This document shows, piece after piece, positions 8,778 to 17,019 of a stretch of DNA of 64,000 nt (position 1 is its first letter; every line of letters begins with the position of its first letter). The notes beneath the pieces are model-generated. The model was not told where the DNA came from. It searched no databases and was given only the letters and a program-made list of their open reading frames with translations. The stretch lies in assembly GCA_017312345.1 (NCBI GenBank), contig BLAA01000001.1:2480001-2544000 (forward strand), given 5' to 3'. Source of the DNA: Candidatus Denitrolinea symbiosum (lineage in GTDB: Bacteria; Chloroflexota; Anaerolineae; Anaerolineales; Villigracilaceae). The position numbers were made by a program, and so were the translations under genes.

Positions 8778-9665
8778 TCAAATCACTTCCAGCACAACCA
8801 GGATCATCGCGGCAAGCATGTAGACCGAGGCGTACTTGAACAGCCCGAAATTGACGCGCTCGGAGGGTTTGAAGGTGATGGCCACGGCCAGAATGAGCAG
8901 GCCCGCGGACAACACGCCGAGCAGCCGCAGGAAGCCCCAGTCCATGCCGATGCCGTAGCCCGCGACGACCATGGCGAACGCGGCGAGGACGGACGAGATG
9001 GCGATGGTGGCGCGGGTAAAGCCGAGTCCGTATGTGGAGGGGAAGGTCGGCACGCAGGCCGCGGCGTAGTCCTTATCGAACTTCATGCTGAAGGTGAGGG
9101 TGTGGGTGGGGATCCAGAAGAGGATGCCGAGCGCGAGGGTCAACCCGATCCAGTCTACATAGCCGAGGCCGAGGGCGCGTCCTGCCAGGATGGGCATGGC
9201 TCCTGAAATGCCGCCCCAGACGATGCTCCAGGCGGTGCGGCGTTTGAGCCAGATAGAATAGACCACCACATCGAAGAAGAGGCCCGCGAAGACAATCAGC
9301 CCGTAGAGCGCGCCGATTGCCGTCGCCCAACCGATGCCGAGCGCCGACAGGACCAGGCCGAGGCGCAGGACTTCGTTAGGAGTCGCTTGTCCCGAAGAAG
9401 TGGCGCGTTTTTGCGTGCGTCCCATCTTGGCGTCAATGTCGCGGTCCCACCACATGTTGAGCACGGTGCTGCCCGCGATGGCAAGGAAGAGACTGCCCGC
9501 CACGCCGAGGATCGTTCCGAGGTTGTAAACAGGGCAGCGCGCGCTCATGTAACCCGCCAACCCGGTTGCAAGAAGCAAGCCGGTTTGAAGGGGTTTGGTG
9601 AGCGGCCAGTAGAGGCTGAAGCGTGATCGGCGGTCTGGGGTGGACGGTTGGGCAGCGGCAGTCAT
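8778..9665 (-). CDS. ctaB: UbiA-family prenyltransferase, probable protohaem IX farnesyltransferase (haem O synthase)
   Basis: 295 residues, close to family length, with eight or nine membrane segments. The first Asp-rich motif is 'NMWWDRDIDAKMGRT' (NxxxDxxxD). The second region, 'KFDKDYAAACVPTFP', resembles the DY..AGVPMLP motif of CtaB rather than menaquinone or chlorophyll prenyltransferases. The enzyme adds a farnesyl group to haem b to give haem O for haem-copper oxidases. AGGAG precedes the ATG. Sharing an operon with a haem-copper-like protein supports a role in its haem supply. Activity on another prenyl acceptor remains possible. Confidence 0.8.
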   Translation of the reverse strand: MTAAAQPSTPDRRSRFSLYWPLTKPLQTGLLLATGLAGYMSARCPVYNLGTILGVAGSLFLAIAGSTVLNMWWDRDIDAKMGRTQKRATSSGQATPNEVLRLGLVLSALGIGWATAIGALYGLIVFAGLFFDVVVYSIWLKRRTAWSIVWGGISGAMPILAGRALGLGYVDWIGLTLALGILFWIPTHTLTFSMKFDKDYAAACVPTFPSTYGLGFTRATIAISSVLAAFAMVVAGYGIGMDWGFLRLLGVLSAGLLILAVAITFKPSERVNFGLFKYASVYMLAAMILVVLEVI

Positions 9666-9691
9666 TCTTTACTCCTAAAGTGATATTCGAT

Positions 9692-9752
9692 ATCGAGATT
9701 CGGTACTCGATGTTCGATAAGAAGGAATTCTACCCGAATACCGAATCTCGAT
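9692..9752. repeat. Large inverted repeat between the FGE-like gene and ctaB
   Basis: ATCGAGATTCGGTA at 9692-9705 is perfectly repeated in inverse at 9739-9752, giving a 14-bp stem with a 33-nt loop that itself holds ATCGA/TCGAT motifs. It lies in the only sizeable gap of the operon and could attenuate or process the transcript. No T-run follows on the minus strand. Confidence 0.6.
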
Positions 9753-9764
9753 GAAGGGCTCCCG

Positions 9765-10661
9765 TTACTTTACGCACCTGAATCCAACGCCGGGGCTGAA
9801 GTACATGGGCGGGGCGCTGTTGCGTACCCAGATGCGCAGGTCCATATCGTAGGTGTCTTTCGACCCGCCGTGCATGAAGCGGTCGCTGAAGCCTTCCTGC
9901 CAGTGCGTATCGCCAACCCACTGCCAGACGTTGCCCGACATATCGTAGAGACCGTAGGGCGATTTCGAGTCGAGCGTGGCGTAGCCGTCGTAGGTCTTGC
10001 CGTTGTAGAAGCCGACCGGCGAGGTTCGCGAGCCGAAGGAACTCATCTTCTCGAACGGGTCGCGGCTGGCATAGAAATTGGCGTTGTTGCGGGCAATCTC
10101 GTCGCCCCAGGGGAAGGGACGCGTGTCTGTGCCGCGGGCGGCTTTTGTCCACTCGAATTCGGTGGGCAGGCGGTGATCGTAATAGTCGCAGTAGCCCCAG
10201 GCGCCGAACCAGGTGACCATTGTCATCGGATGGTTTTCGTATCCGGGCTGGACCGTGAAGCGGGTCCCGTCGAATTTGATTCTCTGCGCCGGGTCGTTGA
10301 TCGGGATGTACGGCCAATCGCCGGCTTTGATCTCGAGTTCGTGTTTCACGCCGTAGAACGGATCACCGGGGTAGTGACCGAGGACGGAATCACCGTCCAC
10401 TTTGAGCGTACCGTCCGCGATGGCGGCGTTGAGGTAATCCGCGTATTGCTGGGCGGTCACATTGGTGACCATGATCTCGTAGGCGCCGGTCGTTTCGACT
10501 TTTTCGTGCTGTCCGAAGTAGAACTCGCCCGCGGGGACTTGCGCCCAGGAGTTGGGATCCACGCCGGTGTCGAAAGTGGGGATCGGAGCGTTCAAATCCA
10601 CGGAGCCGCAGGCGGTCAGTAACGCCGCGAACAGGATGAAGGTCAGGACGATGCGCTTCAT
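9765..10661 (-). CDS. FGE/SUMF1-domain lipoprotein (NirV-like)
   Basis: 298 residues. A signal peptide ends in the lipobox LLTACG, so it should be anchored at the outer face of the membrane. The rest is a formylglycine-generating-enzyme (SUMF1) domain: 'VPAGEFYFG', 'HPMTMVTWFGAWGYCDYYDHRLPTEFEW', 'YGLYDMSGNVWQWV' and the terminal 'GVGFRCV'. The closely spaced cysteine pair of true FGE is not evident, so it is probably not a sulfatase activator. NirV, an FGE-like protein, is known next to nirK in denitrifiers. AGGAGG precedes the ATG, which overlaps the upstream stop as ATGA. Confidence 0.85.
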   Translation of the reverse strand: MKRIVLTFILFAALLTACGSVDLNAPIPTFDTGVDPNSWAQVPAGEFYFGQHEKVETTGAYEIMVTNVTAQQYADYLNAAIADGTLKVDGDSVLGHYPGDPFYGVKHELEIKAGDWPYIPINDPAQRIKFDGTRFTVQPGYENHPMTMVTWFGAWGYCDYYDHRLPTEFEWTKAARGTDTRPFPWGDEIARNNANFYASRDPFEKMSSFGSRTSPVGFYNGKTYDGYATLDSKSPYGLYDMSGNVWQWVGDTHWQEGFSDRFMHGGSKDTYDMDLRIWVRNSAPPMYFSPGVGFRCVK

Positions 10662-12133
10662 TTGTACACCTCCTGTGAGAGTTCTTGCGTCGCTTCTTCT
10701 GTCCATCTTCCTTTCGGTTTGAAGAGGTCGGTCAACCGCCAGACCATGACGATCGCCAGCAGGACGAGCAACATGCCGAGGCCGAAGTCAATGGCGTACA
10801 TCAGCCAGTTGACCAGCGGCTGCTGGACGGCTTCTTCGATGAAGAGACGCTTCATTTCAAAGATGGTCACCGAGCCGAGGGCGATGTCGGAGAGGAAGAT
10901 CAGCGCCCAGCCGTAGACCTGGCGGACTTTACCTTTCAGCCCGAGCATGTCGCCGTAGTACATCAGGATGATGGTGGCGACGATGGCGGAGAGGGCGTGC
11001 CAGTGGCCGGTCAGTTCGATGCGCTCCTCGCGGGCGGGCCAGAGACGGAAGACTTCGTCGAGGCGGATGGCCATGAAGATACCGATTCCGCTGGTGGTGA
11101 AGTTCATGAAGAGCATCTGCCAGGTGGGACCGAATTTGAGCGGGTCGCGCACCATCGCGCCGAGTTTTTGCAGGAAGGTCGGCTTGGCGATGCCCGCGGT
11201 GCCTTCCTTGATGAACTTGTTCCAACTCCAGATGAGCAGGAAGAGCGCCGCCAGCATGGAGGGCGTCGCGCCGACGTAGATGATCATGTGCGCGATGGGC
11301 TGGAACGGGGTAACCACGCCCCAGACGCCCAGGTTCAGCACGATACAGCCGAGGATCATGAGCGGCATGGCGACTTTGTGCCAGGCGCCTTTGAAGTTCA
11401 GCCAGCGCCCGATGATGAGCGTGATCATGATGGCGATCAGCGCCAGCATGATGTGCAGGTGGCCGATGATGGAATATTCCAGCACGGTTTTCTCGGGATA
11501 GCGGATGACGTTCTCTGCCAGGAAGTTCTCGAAACCGTTGCCGAAGTAGGCCCCGGGGATCGCGCCGAAGATGGCGGAGATGACCGTCGTCACGGCGGTG
11601 GTGAAGAACGCGGCGCGCTCGAGGTCCATGCCTTTTTTCGTGTGGGCGTAATCCTTGTCTGTGACGTAGTATTCCTTGTCCCAGGGCCAGAGCGCCACGC
11701 ACAGCAGGACGCCCGCAAAGAAGATCAGCGCGAGACCTGTAATATACACTCCGTGGAAGGCCCAGTTGTGGCCGAAATAGGCAAAGCCCATCCCGAAAAA
11801 CATCGCCAGAATGTAGCCGACGGTGACGAGGACGCGTACCGCCATCTTGTAGAATTCTTTCATCTTCAAGATGCCCGTCACCATGTAGGTCTCGATGGCG
11901 ATTACGGCCATGGCGATGGAGTGGTACAGAATGACGATCCGGCCCTCGCGTTCTGCCTGGACGATGTCCATGCCGAGGAGTTTGATCACCACCTCGCGCA
12001 CGCCCATCTCCGCCATGGGCCCAGAGAGCATGCCCCAGATGGCGGTCACGATACCGATCATCGCGATCGCCACCAGGATCAGTCCCTTGGTAGAGTTGAA
12101 GAGGTAGTTGAAGCGGGTTTTTATGAAGTTCAT
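10658..12133 (-). CDS. Divergent haem-copper-oxidase-like 12-helix membrane protein
   Basis: 491 residues with twelve hydrophobic segments, the topology of subunit I of haem-copper oxidases and NO reductases. His71 in helix 2 and the pair His377-x-His379 in helix 10 sit where the haem ligands of that superfamily lie. Helix 6 has His225-x-His227 instead of HPEVY, and helix 7 lacks the HH pair that binds CuB. It is therefore neither an ordinary oxidase nor a recognisable NorB; it may be haem-binding like NnrS. AAGGAG precedes the ATG. First gene of a six-gene operon with an FGE-like lipoprotein and ctaB, driven by an FNR-like promoter. Confidence 0.65.
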   Translation of the reverse strand: MNFIKTRFNYLFNSTKGLILVAIAMIGIVTAIWGMLSGPMAEMGVREVVIKLLGMDIVQAEREGRIVILYHSIAMAVIAIETYMVTGILKMKEFYKMAVRVLVTVGYILAMFFGMGFAYFGHNWAFHGVYITGLALIFFAGVLLCVALWPWDKEYYVTDKDYAHTKKGMDLERAAFFTTAVTTVISAIFGAIPGAYFGNGFENFLAENVIRYPEKTVLEYSIIGHLHIMLALIAIMITLIIGRWLNFKGAWHKVAMPLMILGCIVLNLGVWGVVTPFQPIAHMIIYVGATPSMLAALFLLIWSWNKFIKEGTAGIAKPTFLQKLGAMVRDPLKFGPTWQMLFMNFTTSGIGIFMAIRLDEVFRLWPAREERIELTGHWHALSAIVATIILMYYGDMLGLKGKVRQVYGWALIFLSDIALGSVTIFEMKRLFIEEAVQQPLVNWLMYAIDFGLGMLLVLLAIVMVWRLTDLFKPKGRWTEEATQELSQEVYK

Positions 12134-12173
12134 GCAATACGCTCCTTTCAAAAGAATGCTCGTCCTGTTGTGT

Positions 12174-12216
12174 AGAATATCACAATTCTTATGCGGAGTC
12201 TTTGATTATTGTTAAA
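12174..12216 (-). promoter_or_regulatory. Class-II Crp/Fnr-type promoter of the haem-copper-like operon
   Basis: Box TTTGATTATTGTTAAA (12201-12216, FNR-like), centre 12208.5; -10 TATTCT at 12179-12174. Centre-to-hexamer distance is 29.5 bp. A second site of the type TGTGT-N6-TCACA (about 12169-12184) covers the -10. Predicted transcript start is near 12167, leaving a 34-nt leader with AAGGAG. Confidence 0.6.
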
Positions 12217-12283
12217 TAGAATGAGTGAAACAGAAAATAAATGCAAAATGAGGATGTTCGTTCTAAAGTTTGGATGACTTTTA

Positions 12284-12982
12284 TCACTCCAGAAAAGGCG
12301 CGTCCATTTGGGCCGCTTCCCCCAATGCCTTTGCATTTAGCACGTGAATCTCGGAACGGGTGGATGAAATCAAGTTGTGCCGCGCCAGTTCGCCCAATGC
12401 GCGGCTTACCGCCTCAGGCACGCTGGAAATACGCGCCGCCATTTGAGCGATGGAATGGTCGTTGCGTGAAATTACTTTCTGTCCGTTATCGCTTAATTCC
12501 AACAGCAACTTCGCCGTCCGTGCCCGCACCGGACGGAAGGATAGATCGGCATAGTGCGAAATCAACTGCCGGTTGCGGGCGGCCAATACTTTAAGCAAGG
12601 CAACCGAAAGCTCGGGGTGGCGCAATAGCAGTTTTTGAAACGGTTCGTAGTCAATCTGCCAGACCGTGCTGGCTTGAACTGTTTGGGCAGTCACCGGATT
12701 TTCGCTCCCGTCCAGCGCGGTCACTTCATTGAACATGGTAACGGGTTTAACGACCTTGATGATGTTCAACTGTCCTTGCGGCCCAATTTTAAGCAGGTGC
12801 ACCAGTCCGCTGAGCAGGACGTACATTCCGGCGCAGGGCGCGCCCTCATCGAAAATAATATCGTCGGTCTGAAAACGGCGCACTTTCCCGGCAATAACAA
12901 CCTGAATAATTTCAGATATGGGCATGTGCCGAAAATGTTTTACCGAGCGCAGGCTTTCTGCCAGGCGGTGAGTCTCATCCAT
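12284..12982 (-). CDS. Crp/Fnr-family transcription regulator (first of six)
   Basis: 232 residues: an N-terminal cyclic-nucleotide-binding-like beta roll (about 20-120, 'IIFDEGAPCAGMYVLLSG'), a dimerisation helix, and a C-terminal winged HTH with recognition helix 'SVPEAVSRALGEL'. The Fnr-type cluster of cysteines is absent, so it is not a [4Fe-4S] oxygen sensor of the classic kind. The gene lies between the two operons it may control. The mRNA is predicted to be leaderless. Confidence 0.88.
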   Translation of the reverse strand: MDETHRLAESLRSVKHFRHMPISEIIQVVIAGKVRRFQTDDIIFDEGAPCAGMYVLLSGLVHLLKIGPQGQLNIIKVVKPVTMFNEVTALDGSENPVTAQTVQASTVWQIDYEPFQKLLLRHPELSVALLKVLAARNRQLISHYADLSFRPVRARTAKLLLELSDNGQKVISRNDHSIAQMAARISSVPEAVSRALGELARHNLISSTRSEIHVLNAKALGEAAQMDAPFLE

Positions 12983-12988
12983 GCGGAT

Positions 12989-12994
12989 ATTATA
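12989..12994 (-). promoter_or_regulatory. -10 box of a leaderless gene (Crp/Fnr regulator)
   Basis: TATAAT on the minus strand lies 6 nt before the ATG at 12982; no Shine-Dalgarno sequence is present. Confidence 0.55.
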
Positions 12995-13043
12995 CTCAGT
13001 ATGGTTGAAATATCGGGCTTTATCAGAGGCAAAAATAAATACC

Positions 13044-13080
13044 GTCCCGAAGGTTCTCAGTTTTCGACAACCTTCGGGAC
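13044..13080 (-). terminator. Hairpin downstream of the gene at 13156
   Basis: A 12-bp perfect stem, GTCCCGAAGGTT with its inverse, and a 13-nt loop. On the minus strand it is followed by a T-rich stretch (GGTATTTATTTTTG), so it is a plausible terminator. Confidence 0.55.
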
Positions 13081-13155
13081 GTTTCCTATCGCTTGATGTG
13101 CCGAACAAACCCGCAGGTGAATATCGAGTCGTCAACAACAGGAGCGGGAGTGATG

Positions 13156-13764
13156 TTAACCTTTTCTCGCAAATCCCAGCGCGAACGCGCCGGTCATCAG
13201 GAAGAGCAGGGGAGTGAGGATCAACATCACAAAGGACGGGCTGAAGAACAGCAGCTGCGCGCCCATCGAGATGAACGCCAGCGCGATCCCGCCCAGGCCG
13301 ATGAGCAGTCCGCCAATTCCGACCCAGAAGAAGCCCTTCGGGGCGCCTTTGGCAAAGAACGGACCCAGGAAGACCACCAGTCCCGCCGCGCCGTGGAAGA
13401 GCGGCACGGCGATCTTCTTCAGCGCTTCCATCCCGCCGATGCTGGTGATGGCAATCGCCAGGATGCCGATGGTCACGAACCACTTGAAGTACTTCTTCCA
13501 CGAAGGGAAGTACTCCTCAGCCAGGCCCATGGAAATGCCGAGCGGGATCAGGCTCGCCACAGTCAGCACATAGGGCGAAGACAGGATGCCGAGGCCGAGG
13601 AAGATCAGCAACAAGCCTGAAACTAAAAGCACCGCAAAACCCATCAAATAGTACAGGTTATGCAGCGCTTTGTGCAGATTATACCTTCGCCAGAAATACC
13701 AGCAAAGGTAGGCGGCCAGGCCGCCGGTCAGAAGCAGAAAGATGATGTCTTTTAGTGGCGCCAT
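13156..13764 (-). CDS. Six-helix membrane protein, paralogue of the gene at 8158-8763
   Basis: 202 residues with about six membrane segments and end-to-end similarity to the protein at 8158. Shared blocks include 'LLVSGLLLIFLGLGILSSP' and 'GIGGLLIGLGGIALAF'. No catalytic motif is visible. AAGGAG lies 10 nt before the ATG. A monocistronic unit with its own class-II promoter upstream and a hairpin downstream. Unknown function. Confidence 0.72.
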   Translation of the reverse strand: MAPLKDIIFLLLTGGLAAYLCWYFWRRYNLHKALHNLYYLMGFAVLLVSGLLLIFLGLGILSSPYVLTVASLIPLGISMGLAEEYFPSWKKYFKWFVTIGILAIAITSIGGMEALKKIAVPLFHGAAGLVVFLGPFFAKGAPKGFFWVGIGGLLIGLGGIALAFISMGAQLLFFSPSFVMLILTPLLFLMTGAFALGFARKG

Positions 13765-13829
13765 TTGTGCATTCTCCTTTTTGGATGGTTTGAGTCTTAT
13801 AACACGGATGGGAGATATTGGATATGTGA

Positions 13830-13872
13830 ATTATCATACAAATGGTCGTCAATTTCTGTGACATTGGTCACA
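13830..13872 (-). promoter_or_regulatory. Class-II Crp-type promoter with a consensus CRP site
   Basis: Perfect dyad TGTGACATTGGTCACA at 13857-13872 (centre 13864.5) matches TGTGA-N6-TCACA. The -10, GATAAT on the minus strand, is at 13835-13830; distance 29.5 bp. Predicted start near 13823, 59 nt before the ATG at 13764. Confidence 0.65.
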
Positions 13873-13946
13873 AATCCGCTTCACACCTGGACTTTGAGGC
13901 GGGCGCGGCCTCCTCGGCCCGGTCTGCGGCGCGCCTGTCCCTGGGC

Positions 13947-13988
13947 GGCCTCCGCCCGCGAGGATCAAAGTTCGATTGGGCGGAGGCC
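13947..13988 (-). terminator. GC-rich hairpin after the gene at 14022
   Basis: GGCCTCCGCCC (13947-13957) pairs with GGGCGGAGGCC (13978-13988), an 11-bp perfect stem with a 20-nt loop. It lies just downstream of the minus-strand gene ending at 14022. No T-run follows, so termination is uncertain. Confidence 0.4.
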
Positions 13989-14021
13989 GTCAACAAGACA
14001 GTCGACGCGGCGCGCGCCTGT

Positions 14022-14813
14022 TCAGTTCGACGCGTTCCAGGCTTCGATCATCTTGCGTGTAGATGGACGAAGCAGGTAGACCAGTAAAGCCGTGCTCATC
14101 ACAGGCGCGACCAGGAACATGGAGAATCTGCCCTTCACGATCACGTCCGTCACGCCGACGGGGAATCCGCCGAACATGGACATGGCCGCCGCAAAGACTC
14201 CGACGGGCAGCGTCCACGATTTGCCTTTCACCAGCCCAAAGATGAAGGACGCCCAAACCGCCGCGCCCCACCAGTTCACCATCTGCGACATGGCGTATAT
14301 CGAACTGACGAAGCCTTTCGCCTCGGTCTGGTGGCGGGAGATCGCGCCGACGCCGTCAATGAACGTCAGCACGTACGCCAGCCCGCTTACGAACGCGACC
14401 GCGATGATTTTCTTGTCCACGCCGCCGATGAGGAGCATCCCGAACCACAGCGCGAACGCGATCAGGAACACCCAGATGGTCGGCGCGGGCAGCCCAATGC
14501 TGGAGGGCGGGATCATCGGAAAGAATCCCGCCAGGATCTGCACGGTCGCGGCCACCGTCCCCCAGAACCAGGCCCATTTGGCTCCGTTCAAGAATCCGTA
14601 CAAGACCATCACCCACAGCGCCCCTGCCGCCACGCCCAGCCAGCTCAATAGGGCGAAGACGATCTGCACGGTGATGGCTTCGTCGGGGCGTTCTCCAGCC
14701 ATCTTGCCGTCAATGTTGACCTGATAGATGTCCGACATCAGGAACAGTACGAGCAGTCCGGTCAGAATGCCGACGATCGCCAACGCTACTCCAAGTTTGT
14801 TGTTGCCTTTCAT
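14022..14813 (-). CDS. Eight-helix membrane protein, member 1 of a five-member paralogous family
   Basis: 263 residues with about eight membrane segments. It is a close tandem paralogue of the next gene upstream (14936-15751): 'WAWFWGTVAAT', 'AGFFPMIP', 'GLPAPTIWVFL' and 'SGLAYVLTFIDGV' are nearly identical. More distant copies lie at 23812, 26506 and 28259. The family ends in L-L-x-P-x-(F/T)-(K/R). AGGAGG precedes this ATG; an 18-nt longer TTG start would overlap that site. No known domain recognised. Confidence 0.72.
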   Translation of the reverse strand: MKGNNKLGVALAIVGILTGLLVLFLMSDIYQVNIDGKMAGERPDEAITVQIVFALLSWLGVAAGALWVMVLYGFLNGAKWAWFWGTVAATVQILAGFFPMIPPSSIGLPAPTIWVFLIAFALWFGMLLIGGVDKKIIAVAFVSGLAYVLTFIDGVGAISRHQTEAKGFVSSIYAMSQMVNWWGAAVWASFIFGLVKGKSWTLPVGVFAAAMSMFGGFPVGVTDVIVKGRFSMFLVAPVMSTALLVYLLRPSTRKMIEAWNASN

Positions 14814-14878
14814 GGCGAACCTCCTGTTCAAGTAGTATTACAGCGCAAGGCCCGACGCTGGGAGTCTGTTTTGCGCTT

Positions 14879-14906
14879 CAGACAGGCGTTGGAAAACGCC
14901 TGTCTG
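14879..14906 (-). terminator. Strong hairpin between two tandem paralogues
   Basis: CAGACAGGCGTT and its exact inverse form a 12-bp stem with a GGAA tetraloop. It sits between the stop at 14936 and the start at 14813. Without a T-run it may protect or attenuate the operon transcript rather than end it. Confidence 0.45.
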
Positions 14907-14935
14907 ACCTCGCGCTATACCGGTAGTATAAGGCC

Positions 14936-15751
14936 TTAAGATTGTTCAACGCCCAGCATTTTCTGCGTGCCGGGCAGTAACAGCACGATCAGCAGTATGG
15001 TGCTTAAGATGGGCGCGGGCAGGAACATCGAGAAGCGCTGGACCTCCGCTACGTTGTGGATGCCCATGGGGTATCCGCCGATCATGGACATGACGGCCGC
15101 GAAAATGCCCACGGGAGCCGCCCACGACTTCCGCTTAAGCGCCGCGAAAATAAAGACTGCCCAGGCCGCCGCGCCCCACCAGTTCACCTGCTGCGAAAGA
15201 ACGTACAGCCCATTCCAGAATGTGTTGGCGTTCTCGACGAAGGCGGTCGGCGCCTGGAAGGTGGTTTGGAATTTGGAGACCGGCGCAACGCCGTCAATGA
15301 AGGTCAGCACGTACGCCAGGCCGGCGGTGAAGGTCAATCCAATAATTCCCTTTTGGACGCCGCCGATGAACAACATTCCGAACCACATCACGGCGGCCAG
15401 CAGGAAGACCCACATGGTCGGGACGGGCAATCCGCTGTCTGCGGCGGGGATCATCGGGAAGAAACCAGCCAGCAGGAGAATGGTCGCGGCCACCGCGCCC
15501 CAGAACCATGCCCAGTCCTGCTTCTTGAGAAAGCCCCACAACACGGAGGCGGAAAGCGCGCCGGCGGCTGTTCCCAGCCAACCCAAGACCGCGTAAACGA
15601 GACGAACGGTATTGCTTTCCTCCCATTCGCCCGCGGCAAAGTGCGTGTGAATGACGGTGTTGTAGGTGTCCGCGATAAAGTACAGACAAAGAAGTCCTGC
15701 CACAATGCCGAGTACGGCGAGAATGGCTCCGAGCTTGTGGTTATTTTTCAT
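14936..15751 (-). CDS. Eight-helix membrane protein, member 2 of the five-member family
   Basis: 271 residues, about eight membrane segments, tandem duplicate of the gene at 14022. Key blocks are 'WAWFWGAVAAT', 'GFFPMIPAADSGLPVPTMWVF', 'LAYVLTFIDGVAPVSKF' and 'QVNWWGAAAWAVFIF'. AGGAGA precedes the ATG. It follows the CopD-like gene by 20 nt and belongs to the operon that starts at 17565. Function unknown. Confidence 0.72.
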   Translation of the reverse strand: MKNNHKLGAILAVLGIVAGLLCLYFIADTYNTVIHTHFAAGEWEESNTVRLVYAVLGWLGTAAGALSASVLWGFLKKQDWAWFWGAVAATILLLAGFFPMIPAADSGLPVPTMWVFLLAAVMWFGMLFIGGVQKGIIGLTFTAGLAYVLTFIDGVAPVSKFQTTFQAPTAFVENANTFWNGLYVLSQQVNWWGAAAWAVFIFAALKRKSWAAPVGIFAAVMSMIGGYPMGIHNVAEVQRFSMFLPAPILSTILLIVLLLPGTQKMLGVEQS

Positions 15752-15771
15752 TTTTTCTCCTGTTTTGGTTA

Positions 15772-16266
15772 TTATCCGCCCGAGAGCGGTTTAGCTAGCG
15801 CGGCCACGAAACCGCTGACCAAAAGCACGATGACAGCCAGCGCGGCGTTGATAAATAAAAGCTGAACGTTCAGCCGCTCCCTGGCGGGCGCAGGCGCGGA
15901 CGCGTCACGTCCGAGAACGAGGGAGCGATAGAGAGAAATACCGATCAGGACAAGCACGAGAATATGTTTGATGGACAACGCCGTCGAATACGCGTTTCCA
16001 AATGAAAACAGCGCCCTGAATTCTGGACTGCGGTTATTCATCAACAGGCCTGTCAGGATCAAACCCGCCATGCTGACGTACACCCAAACGCTCTGCCGCT
16101 TCTGGAAGGCGCTCATCACTTTCTTGGTTTGCGGACCCGCGCCGAGGGACTCTTTCACTGCCGGCAGGAAGACCGCCGCAGCGACAACTATTCCGCCCAT
16201 CCAGATGATGGTGAACAGATCGTGCAGGAATGAGACCAGGGCGAAAACAAGCGTTTGGGGGGGCAT
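15772..16266 (-). CDS. Four-helix CopD-like membrane protein
   Basis: 164 residues with four membrane segments. Helix 1 has the pattern 'LHDLFTIIWMGGIV' and helix 3 'SIKHILVLVLIG'; His in these positions is typical of the CopD/HemJ-like group that binds haem or copper. A second member of the same kind is at 35838. The ATG lies 2 nt after the upstream cupin stop, so a shorter frame was preferred over an in-frame TTG 24 nt upstream. The assignment is to the fold group only. Confidence 0.6.
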   Translation of the reverse strand: MPPQTLVFALVSFLHDLFTIIWMGGIVVAAAVFLPAVKESLGAGPQTKKVMSAFQKRQSVWVYVSMAGLILTGLLMNNRSPEFRALFSFGNAYSTALSIKHILVLVLIGISLYRSLVLGRDASAPAPARERLNVQLLFINAALAVIVLLVSGFVAALAKPLSGG

Positions 16267-16267
16267 G

Positions 16268-16621
16268 TCAGCTCTTTTTCTCTGCCACAATGTGAGTGGG
16301 CTTGGCCGGGCGCGGCGCTTTGACGTTCAGCACGCGCAGGCGCGACGTCCCATTGTTGACTAGTCGGTGGCGGGTTTCGGGCGGCATTTCAACAAGCATA
16401 TCGGCTGAAAGCGTGATGGTCTCGCCGCCGGCTTCCAAAACGCCCGTCCCTTCCAGGATGTACAAGTGGACGGCGGTGTAGGCCACGTGTTTCTTCTGTT
16501 CCTGGCCCGGCTCCAGGATCAAGTGTTCAAACTGCGCGGCCTCGCTCGAATGCAGAACGCGCGCGCTGATGAAGTGAGGGTTGGGAATTTCCTCGGTCTC
16601 GAATGTTTTTATGGTCTTCAT
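16268..16621 (-). CDS. Small cupin-domain protein
   Basis: 117 residues with one cupin domain: 'FEHLILEPGQEQKKHVAYTA' and 'LVEMPPETRHRLVNNGTS'. Metal ligands H/E/H are plausible. GGAG precedes the ATG, which overlaps the upstream stop as ATGA. Its membrane-protein neighbours suggest a sensory or accessory role, but the ligand is unknown. Confidence 0.75.
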   Translation of the reverse strand: MKTIKTFETEEIPNPHFISARVLHSSEAAQFEHLILEPGQEQKKHVAYTAVHLYILEGTGVLEAGGETITLSADMLVEMPPETRHRLVNNGTSRLRVLNVKAPRPAKPTHIVAEKKS

Positions 16622-17019
16622 CGAATGCTCCATTCGCGGTTTCTGATTCGTTGCTGGGCGGCTAATAATCCTGCAATGATTGCCCAGATGATCAGGCGCA
16701 CTGTCATGGCTACGATGCTGTCGGGGGCGACCACATTGTGATAGGCAGTTTGCAGGATGGCCATCACCGTAAGATGAGCTCCAAATGTCGCGCCCGCCAC
16801 TGGCAGGGCAAGCCTGCCGTTTTTCCAAATGACGATGGACGAAAAGAAAGCCGAGACCGCGCCCATTATGAAGTTGTAAACGGGCAGCCAGTCGATCACG
16901 TAATAATCGGGCAGGATGCCGAGCAATACCCTGCCGCCTGCGAAGATCGCCATCAGCCCGATCACCAAAGCCAGAAGCGCGGCAATTCGATTGTACGCGG
17001 AATGATTTGTACTTTTCAT
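16618..17019 (-). CDS. Four-helix membrane protein, paralogue of the gene at 17675
   Basis: 133 residues with four membrane segments. It shares 'LMAIFAGGRVLLG', 'YYVIDWLPVYNFIMG' and 'AMTVRLIIWAII' with the 129-residue protein at 17675. The ATG overlaps the preceding stop as ATGA and the stop overlaps the next ATG, so this gene is tightly coupled on both sides. Function unknown. Confidence 0.7.
   Translation of the reverse strand: MKSTNHSAYNRIAALLALVIGLMAIFAGGRVLLGILPDYYVIDWLPVYNFIMGAVSAFFSSIVIWKNGRLALPVAGATFGAHLTVMAILQTAYHNVVAPDSIVAMTVRLIIWAIIAGLLAAQQRIRNREWSIR

Noticed and set aside
9073-9330. His/Arg-rich frames inside ctaB and similar shadows
   Set aside because: Alternative-frame artefacts of GC-rich genes.
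10658-12133. Calling this norB, NO dismutase or a cbb3 oxidase
   Set aside because: The helix-7 HH pair and the usual helix-6 motif are absent, so only superfamily-level similarity can be supported.
10685-12175. A 496-codon plus-strand frame over the haem-copper-like gene
   Set aside because: Highly charged His/Asp/Glu translation typical of antisense to membrane-protein genes.
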